A DNA stretch of 33,434 nucleotides from Nakamurella sp. GTDB lineage: Bacteria > Actinomycetota > Actinomycetes > Mycobacteriales > Nakamurellaceae. The number at the start of each line of letters is the position of its first letter. Within the stretch, counting starts at the first letter, position 1. A program made the position numbers and the translations under genes. Location of the stretch: contig JAFIHI010000023.1 of NCBI GenBank assembly GCA_017848755.1, forward strand, positions 1 through 33,434, given 5' to 3'. Below, one piece after another: positions 28,673-33,434 of the stretch. The notes beneath the pieces are model-generated. The model did not search any database. It was given only the letters and a program-made list of their open reading frames with translations, and was not told where the DNA came from.

Positions 28673-29680
28673 TCACCGCGGCAGGTCAGCGAGCGCTGCG
28701 AGCAGCCGTTCGACAGATCGACCGATGGGGTGCTCGCGCGCCAGGTCCGCCAGCCGGTCCGGATCGTGCGCCGCACGCGGAAGCCGGAACGAACCCGTCG
28801 GCGTGCTGGCCTCGACCGCCGCATCTCGGCGCACGTGCACGACACGTGCTGCCGCGCGCAGATAGTCGACAGCTCCCGCAATGCGGCCGCGCAGCGCTGG
28901 CGAGAGCGGCGACGCCTCCTGCTGCGCCACCGCGATCACCGCCTCGATCGAGCCGTAGTCCGCCACCAGTCGCGCCGCGGTCTTCTCGCCGATACCGGGC
29001 ACTCCCGGCAGGCCGTCCGACGGATCGCCGCGCAGCGTCGCCATGACGGCGTAGCCCGGCCCGTCGACGCCGTAGCGCTCGTGCAGCAGACGCGAATCGA
29101 TGACGGCGGCATTGCCCATCCCACCTCCCATATAGCGCACCGTCACCGGCGCCGGTAGGTCACGCACCAGTTGGAACAGATCGCGGTCGCCGGACACGAT
29201 CTCGACGGGTTCCGTCCATTCCGTTTCGGCGAGCGTTCCGATCACGTCGTCCGCCTCGCACTCCGGCGCGCCGGCCGTCGCGATCCCGACAGCGTCCAGC
29301 ACGTCCAAGATCACCGGGACCTGCCAGGCGAGTTCGTCCGGAACCTCCTCTGCAGTCGCGGAGCCGGCCACGTCCAAGACCGCTGCATCCGACGCAGGTG
29401 CGCCCGGATCGGCCCCACCCGAGAACGTCGTCATAGGCGGTTCGTCCGCCACCCGATGCGCCTTGTAGCTCGGAACCAGGGCCACCCGCCACGCCGGCCG
29501 CCAATCGACATCGAGGCACGCCACGGCGCGCCGGGGTTGTCCCTCCGCGATGACGCGCGCCAGCATGTCCACCGTTCCGCGGATCGCATTCACCGGCCGG
29601 CCATGCGGACCGGCGATCGACGACGGCAGGGCGTAGAACGCGCGGAAGTACAGCCCGGCGAGGTCGTAGAGTTGCAGCAC
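28673..29680 (-). CDS. 5'-3' exonuclease / flap endonuclease-like protein (Rv2090-like)
   Basis: The 335-residue protein resembles the 5' nuclease domain of DNA polymerase I, standing alone. An early aspartate in LQLYDLAGLYFRAFYALP, the VACLDVDWRPAWR strand, ECEADDVIGTLAE and VSGDRDLFQLV supply the metal-binding acidic residues. GVPGIGEKTAARLVADYG is the helix-hairpin-helix that grips DNA. It probably removes RNA primers or flaps. GTG at 29680 is chosen because TAGCGT lies 8 bases upstream and because longer frames would run through the pepE start. An insertion rich in Gly, Ala and Asp (about residues 84-112) follows PMTTFSGG. It is divergent from pepE with 43 bases between start codons. Confidence 0.9.
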   Translation of the reverse strand: MLQLYDLAGLYFRAFYALPSSIAGPHGRPVNAIRGTVDMLARVIAEGQPRRAVACLDVDWRPAWRVALVPSYKAHRVADEPPMTTFSGGADPGAPASDAAVLDVAGSATAEEVPDELAWQVPVILDVLDAVGIATAGAPECEADDVIGTLAETEWTEPVEIVSGDRDLFQLVRDLPAPVTVRYMGGGMGNAAVIDSRLLHERYGVDGPGYAVMATLRGDPSDGLPGVPGIGEKTAARLVADYGSIEAVIAVAQQEASPLSPALRGRIAGAVDYLRAAARVVHVRRDAAVEASTPTGSFRLPRAAHDPDRLADLAREHPIGRSVERLLAALADLPR

Positions 29681-29688
29681 AACCCGTG

Positions 29689-29694
29689 ACGCTA
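29689..29694 (-). promoter_or_regulatory. -10 box of the 5'-3' exonuclease gene
   Basis: TAGCGT on minus (29694-29689), 8 bases, then GTG at 29680. It faces away from the pepE -10, with only 16 bases between the two boxes. Confidence 0.5.
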
Positions 29695-29710
29695 CCGAAC
29701 CGGCGCCCGA

Positions 29711-29716
29711 TACGCT
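29711..29716 (+). promoter_or_regulatory. -10 box of pepE
   Basis: TACGCT, 7 bases (GATCGCT), then GTG at 29724. Leaderless initiation is likely. Confidence 0.5.
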
Positions 29717-29723
29717 GATCGCT

Positions 29724-30908
29724 GTGTCCTCCTCCTCGATGGCTCCCGCCCCGATGTCCGCAGCCACGCCTCCCACCGCTGTGACGTCTGCGTCGAGCAC
29801 CGCCGACCTCGCCGATCGGCTCCGTCGCCTCGCCGCGCGGGCCGCCACCGTCGGCGCCGATGCGGTGCTAATCACTCCCGGCGCCGACATGCGCTACTTC
29901 CTAGGCCGATCGGTCGCCTCGCACGAGCGGCTGACCTGCCTGGTGGTGCCGGCGGACGGCGCGCCGCACCTGCTGGTTCCCGCCCTGGAGCGGCTGGGCT
30001 GGGCGGGATCGCCCGTCGAGGCGCTGGGCCTGCCGATCACGACCTGGGCCGACGGACAGGACCCGTACACGGAACTCGCCGAACTGCTGCCGTCCGACGC
30101 GCGGGTACTCAGCGTCGACTACCACATGCCCGCGGTACACGCGCTCGGCGCCCGAGGCGCAGTGCCCGGGAGCGAGTTGACCCTGGCCGGGGAGACCATC
30201 GCGGAGCTGCGGATGCGCAAGGGCGCAGCGGAGATCGCGGCGCTCAAATCCGTCGGCGAGGCGATCGACCGCGTACACGCGCGCATCGGTGAGTGGCTCC
30301 GGCCCGGGCGCACCGAGCACGAGGTCGCCGCCGATATCACCGCGGCGATCGTCGCGGAGGGCCACGAGCGCGCGGACTTCGTGATCGTCGGGTCGGGGCC
30401 GAACGGCGCGAGCCCGCACCACGAGGCATCCGACCGGCCGATCCGGGCCGGCGAGCCGGTGGTGATCGACATCGGCGGGCCAGCGCCGGACGGCTACTTC
30501 TCCGATTGCACGCGGACGTACCTCACGGGCGGCGCGGACCCGGATCCCGAGGTTCGCGAGGTGTACGAGGTGGTGCGCGCGGCGCAGGCAGCCGGTGTCG
30601 CGGCGGCGGTGGCCGGCGCCACCGCCGAGTCCGTCGATATGGCGTCCCGGACGATCATTGCCGACGCCGGATACGGCGACTACTTCATCACCCGCACTGG
30701 CCACGGCATCGGGCTCGAGGTGCACGAGCACCCGTACCTGGTCGCCGGCAATACGCAGGTGCTCGAGCCGGGGATGGCCTTCTCGGTGGAACCGGGCATC
30801 TACCTGCCGGGGCGGTTCGGGGTGCGGATCGAGGACATCGTCGTGGTGACGGATGACGGTCCGCTGCTGTGCAACAACGCCCCGACCGACCTGATCGTGG
30901 TCGGCTGA
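29724..30908 (+). CDS. pepE: Xaa-Pro dipeptidase PepE, M24B metallopeptidase
   Basis: PepE splits dipeptides with a C-terminal proline. The 394-residue protein has an N-terminal creatinase-like domain (about 25-165) and the pita-bread catalytic domain with all five metal ligands: D249 (VVIDIGG), D261 (YFSDCTRTYL), H327 (TGHGIGLEVHEHP), E356 (FSVEPGIYLPG) and E370 (GVRIEDIVVV). GTG at 29724 is supported by the -10 box, though the first 25 residues are low-complexity Ser/Ala/Pro. Orthologous by position to Rv2089c. Peptide end-products of the nearby proteasome are a plausible, untested source of substrate. The Lrp regulator gene follows after 9 bases. Confidence 0.93.
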   Translation: MSSSSMAPAPMSAATPPTAVTSASSTADLADRLRRLAARAATVGADAVLITPGADMRYFLGRSVASHERLTCLVVPADGAPHLLVPALERLGWAGSPVEALGLPITTWADGQDPYTELAELLPSDARVLSVDYHMPAVHALGARGAVPGSELTLAGETIAELRMRKGAAEIAALKSVGEAIDRVHARIGEWLRPGRTEHEVAADITAAIVAEGHERADFVIVGSGPNGASPHHEASDRPIRAGEPVVIDIGGPAPDGYFSDCTRTYLTGGADPDPEVREVYEVVRAAQAAGVAAAVAGATAESVDMASRTIIADAGYGDYFITRTGHGIGLEVHEHPYLVAGNTQVLEPGMAFSVEPGIYLPGRFGVRIEDIVVVTDDGPLLCNNAPTDLIVVG

Positions 30909-30917
30909 GACCAGGCC

Positions 30918-31385
30918 ATGTTGGAACCCCTGGACGCCCGGATCGTCGCGGAACTCGCGCGTAACGGACGGTGCAGCTTCACCGAACTCGCCGAACGGGT
31001 GGGGTTGTCGGTATCGGCCGCGCACCAGCGGGTCCGGCGGCTGGAACAGCGCGGCGTGATCCGCGGCTACGCGGCACGCCTCGACGGGCCGCAGGTGGGG
31101 CTGCCGCTGACCGCGTTGATCTCGCTGACCCCGATCGACCCGGCCGCGCCGGACGACTACGCGCACCTGCTCGCGGAACTGCCCGAGGTCGAGGACTGTT
31201 ACTCGGTCGCCGGAGTCGAGTCGTACATCGTCAAGGTGCGGGTCGCCTCGCCCGCGGCGCTCGAGGCGCTCCTCGCCACGCTGCGCAGTTCCGTCAACGT
31301 CACCACGCGCACGACGGTGGTGCTGTCCACCCCGTTCGAGGGGCGGACCGTCGCGCCCGACCCGTCGGCGCCCCAGTCGTTGTGA
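30918..31385 (+). CDS. Lrp/AsnC-family transcriptional regulator
   Basis: The 155-residue protein has an N-terminal winged helix-turn-helix (about 3-60, LDARIVAELARNGRCSF and LSVSAAHQRVRRLEQRGVI) and a C-terminal RAM effector domain (about 65-140, LISLTPIDP, VEDCYSVAGVESYIVKVRV). Members sense amino acids and act as octamers. The close spacing (9 bases) to pepE suggests co-transcription and a link to peptide or amino-acid use; an effector such as proline is speculation. The convergent ATPase gene ends 142 bases downstream. Confidence 0.92.
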   Translation: MLEPLDARIVAELARNGRCSFTELAERVGLSVSAAHQRVRRLEQRGVIRGYAARLDGPQVGLPLTALISLTPIDPAAPDDYAHLLAELPEVEDCYSVAGVESYIVKVRVASPAALEALLATLRSSVNVTTRTTVVLSTPFEGRTVAPDPSAPQSL

Positions 31386-31527
31386 ATACAGCCGCCGTGA
31401 TCTCGGCCACCGCTGTCGGCTCGGCGGCCTCAAGCCGCGTCACACCGTATCCCGAACTGCCCGCGTCACCTGCTGTATCCTCGCGCCTCGCGTTGCGGCG
31501 CGCATTACGAGTATGACACTGTTTGGC
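31386..31527. other. Convergent intergenic region without a clear terminator
   Basis: This lies between the Lrp stop and the ATPase stop. CGGCT...AGCCG (a 5-base stem with an 11-base loop, around 31419-31439) is the only hairpin noted, and no T-run follows it. No gene or promoter is evident. Confidence 0.3.
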
Positions 31528-33434
31528 TTAGTTCCCGAGCTGTTCGGCCGCACGTTCGGCGGCCGTGCGTCGGGCGGAATGCGCTATGCGGTAGACGATC
31601 TCGACACATGCCGCGCCGACGGCGCCCACCAGGAGCGATTGCCAGGCCAGAGCCGCGGGTAGGGAGAAGTCGAAGAACTTCCGCGCGAGCGGCACCGTGA
31701 ACGCCCCGACGGTGATCGCGATCAGGGCGGCGATCAGCGCGCCCTTCCACATCTTGAAGGGCCGCGCCAGGACCACCAGGATCCAGAACGCGGCAACCAG
31801 CAGCGCGACCGTGGCGGCGGTGGACGGCTGCGAGCACGCCGGGTCGAGTGCGCCGGTGTGGCCGACCGGGATCGCGCAGCGGGCGGCGCGCTGGCTCGGC
31901 GGCATACCGTACGTGCCGTTCGCCCACAGGTAGGACGCGATCACCGTGAAACCGGCGACCGCGCCGGCCGGGACCGCAAACCGCAGCACGCGCGTCAGGA
32001 ACCCCGGCAGGTAGCGGCGGCGGTTCGGGCCGAGCGCGAGGAAGAACGCCGGGATGCCGATGGTGACGCTGGACACCAGGGTCAGGTGCCGCGGCAGGAA
32101 CGGGAACGGCAGGGCGGCGATCGCCGCGGACAGGATCGCCACCAGGCTCATCACGTTCTTCGCCAGGAACAGGTTGGCGACCCGTTCCACGTTGCCGATC
32201 ACCCGCCGGCCCTCGGCCAGCACCGAGGGCAGGTGCGAGAACTTCCCGTCCAGGAGGACCAGTTGCGCGACCGCCTTGGTGGCCTGCGCCCCGTTGCCCA
32301 TGGCGACGCCGATGTCGGCGTCCTTCAGGGCGAGGGCGTCGTTCACGCCGTCGCCGGTCATCGCGGCGACATGCCCCTCGGCCTTGAGCGCGTTCACCAG
32401 AGCGCGTTTCTGCTCGGGGGAGACCCGGCCGAAAACCGTGGTGTTCACGGCGATTTCGCGCAATTCCTCGGGGTCGGTACCGAAGGTGCGGGCGTCGACG
32501 GCGTGGTCCACGTCCAGGCCGACGCGGCGGGCAATCGCGGCGACCGTAGTCGGGTTGTCACCGGAGATCACCTTGATGGCCACGCCTTGGCGGCGGAAGT
32601 AGGCAAGCGTCTCGGCGGCGTCCGGGCGCACCTGTTCGGTCAGTGTGACGAGCGCCGCCGGGTGCAGGCCCGCGGGAAGGTCCTGGCCGGACAGCTCTCC
32701 GTCGGCGCGGGCGAGCAGCAGCACCCGCCGTCCGGTCTCAGCCAGTTCGGTGACCCGCGCGCGAAGCTCGTCCTCCGCGGGCAACAGCACGTCCGGCGCG
32801 CCGAGCACCCAGCTGCCGCGCCCGTCGAAGGTGGCCGCGGACCACTTGCGGGCCGAGTTGAAGGCGATGGTCGCCGTGCGCTGCCAGCCGGCGGGCGCAG
32901 GGATGCCGGCGGCGATGGCCTTGAGTGTGCCGTTCGCGTTCGTATCGTCCGCCAAGGCCCCGAGCGCTTCGCGCAGAACAGCGTCATACCCGTTGGTCTC
33001 GGCAGGGACGAAACCGTCACCGGAACGATCAGCGGAGCCGCTGCCGGCCGCACCGATCGGCAGCACTTCCTCGAACGCGATGTCCCCGACGGTGAGCGTG
33101 CCGGTCTTGTCCAGGCACACCACGTCGACGCGGGCGAGCCCCTCGACGGCGGGCAGCTCCTGCACCAGCACCTGGGAGCGGGTGAGCTGCACCGCCGCCA
33201 TCAGGAACGCGATCGAGGTAAGCAGCACCAGCCCCTCCGGCACCAGCCCGACCAGCCCGCCGGTGGAGCGGATCACCACCTGCTGCCAGCCCTGGTCGCC
33301 GACCGCCCGGGCCTGCGAGAACAGTTGCAGCGGCAGGGCTATCACGATCACCCAGGTGATGTACTTGAGCAGCGTGTTGATCGACGACTGCATCTCCGAG
33401 TGCGTCCGGGTGAACTTCCGCGCCTCCGCCGTCA
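31528..33434 (-). CDS. ctpE: P-type cation ATPase, CtpE-like (N-terminus beyond right edge)
   Basis: The visible 635 residues are the C-terminal part of a P-type ATPase; the frame stays open to 33434 (EARKFTRTHSE precedes the first visible ATG), so about 150-200 residues are missing. It contains the phosphorylation motif DKTGT (Asp codon at 33109-33111), the VPEGLVLLTSIAF helix, a short nucleotide-binding domain (FNSARKWSA), the hinge TGDGVND (around 32338-32358) and six C-terminal transmembrane segments. Sequence blocks such as VQELPAVEGLARVDVVC and ERVANLFLAKNV closely resemble M. tuberculosis CtpE, a calcium transporter, so calcium is the likeliest substrate. It ends convergent with the Lrp gene. 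Confidence 0.88.
   Translation of the reverse strand, partial: TAEARKFTRTHSEMQSSINTLLKYITWVIVIALPLQLFSQARAVGDQGWQQVVIRSTGGLVGLVPEGLVLLTSIAFLMAAVQLTRSQVLVQELPAVEGLARVDVVCLDKTGTLTVGDIAFEEVLPIGAAGSGSADRSGDGFVPAETNGYDAVLREALGALADDTNANGTLKAIAAGIPAPAGWQRTATIAFNSARKWSAATFDGRGSWVLGAPDVLLPAEDELRARVTELAETGRRVLLLARADGELSGQDLPAGLHPAALVTLTEQVRPDAAETLAYFRRQGVAIKVISGDNPTTVAAIARRVGLDVDHAVDARTFGTDPEELREIAVNTTVFGRVSPEQKRALVNALKAEGHVAAMTGDGVNDALALKDADIGVAMGNGAQATKAVAQLVLLDGKFSHLPSVLAEGRRVIGNVERVANLFLAKNVMSLVAILSAAIAALPFPFLPRHLTLVSSVTIGIPAFFLALGPNRRRYLPGFLTRVLRFAVPAGAVAGFTVIASYLWANGTYGMPPSQRAARCAIPVGHTGALDPACSQPSTAATVALLVAAFWILVVLARPFKMWKGALIAALIAITVGAFTVPLARKFFDFSLPAALAWQSLLVGAVGAACVEIVYRIAHSARRTAAERAAEQLGN

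Overview
This window is chromosomal DNA from a high-G+C actinobacterium, most likely a member of the Mycobacteriales (the Corynebacterium/Mycobacterium/Nocardia relatives). It carries a complete Pup-proteasome locus (arc, dop, pup, prcB, prcA, pafA, pafB, pafC). Corynebacterium keeps Pup but lacks the 20S core, so that genus is unlikely. From memory, hisE-hisG-(Rv2119-like nuclease)-trmI-arc/mpa-dop-pup-prcBA-pafABC-tatC-helY-exonuclease-pepE follows the gene order of the M. tuberculosis Rv2122-Rv2089 region. The MBL hydrolase next to uvrA matches Rv1637c-uvrA. The sequence is not M. tuberculosis and I cannot name the genus.

Layout. Bases 1-128 hold the end of an IS3-family element, cut by the left edge. 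Next come a DUF5655 PD-(D/E)XK protein, an MBL-fold hydrolase and a Gfo/Idh/MocA oxidoreductase, all on minus. uvrA (plus) and a small membrane protein (minus) meet tail to tail. hisE and hisG start histidine biosynthesis but are separated by 216 bases that look regulatory. A hotdog thioesterase and a Cas4/RecB-like nuclease are on minus, and a Rip3-like M50 protease is divergent. trmI leads into the degradation block: Arc unfoldase, Dop deamidase/depupylase, Pup, PrcB/PrcA 20S core, and PafA ligase. pafB and pafC follow after a 306-base repeat-filled gap; they encode the WYL activator of the RecA-independent DNA-damage response. tatC follows without the usual tatA, then helY, a membrane DUF4333 protein with a Tyr/Gly/Gln/Pro-rich tail, and a GGDEF cyclase. 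The right end holds a 5'-3' exonuclease (minus), pepE, an Lrp/AsnC regulator and a right-truncated CtpE-like P-type ATPase (minus).

How the parts connect. Two DNA-repair genes here, uvrA and the Cas4/RecB-like nuclease, carry a near-exact RecA-NDp promoter (CTGTCGGTG-N8-TANNNT) with the start codon 7-8 bases after the -10. This is the promoter class recognised with PafBC in mycobacteria, and pafBC lies in the same window, so activator and probable targets are seen together. Many other genes have a TANNNT box 6-8 bases before ATG/GTG, which suggests leaderless transcripts. I saw no tRNA, rRNA, CRISPR array, prophage or complete insertion sequence. The most novel-looking signals are non-coding: a tandem repeat with covarying stems after pafA, an operator-like palindrome over the hisG promoter, and an inverted repeat between prcB and prcA.
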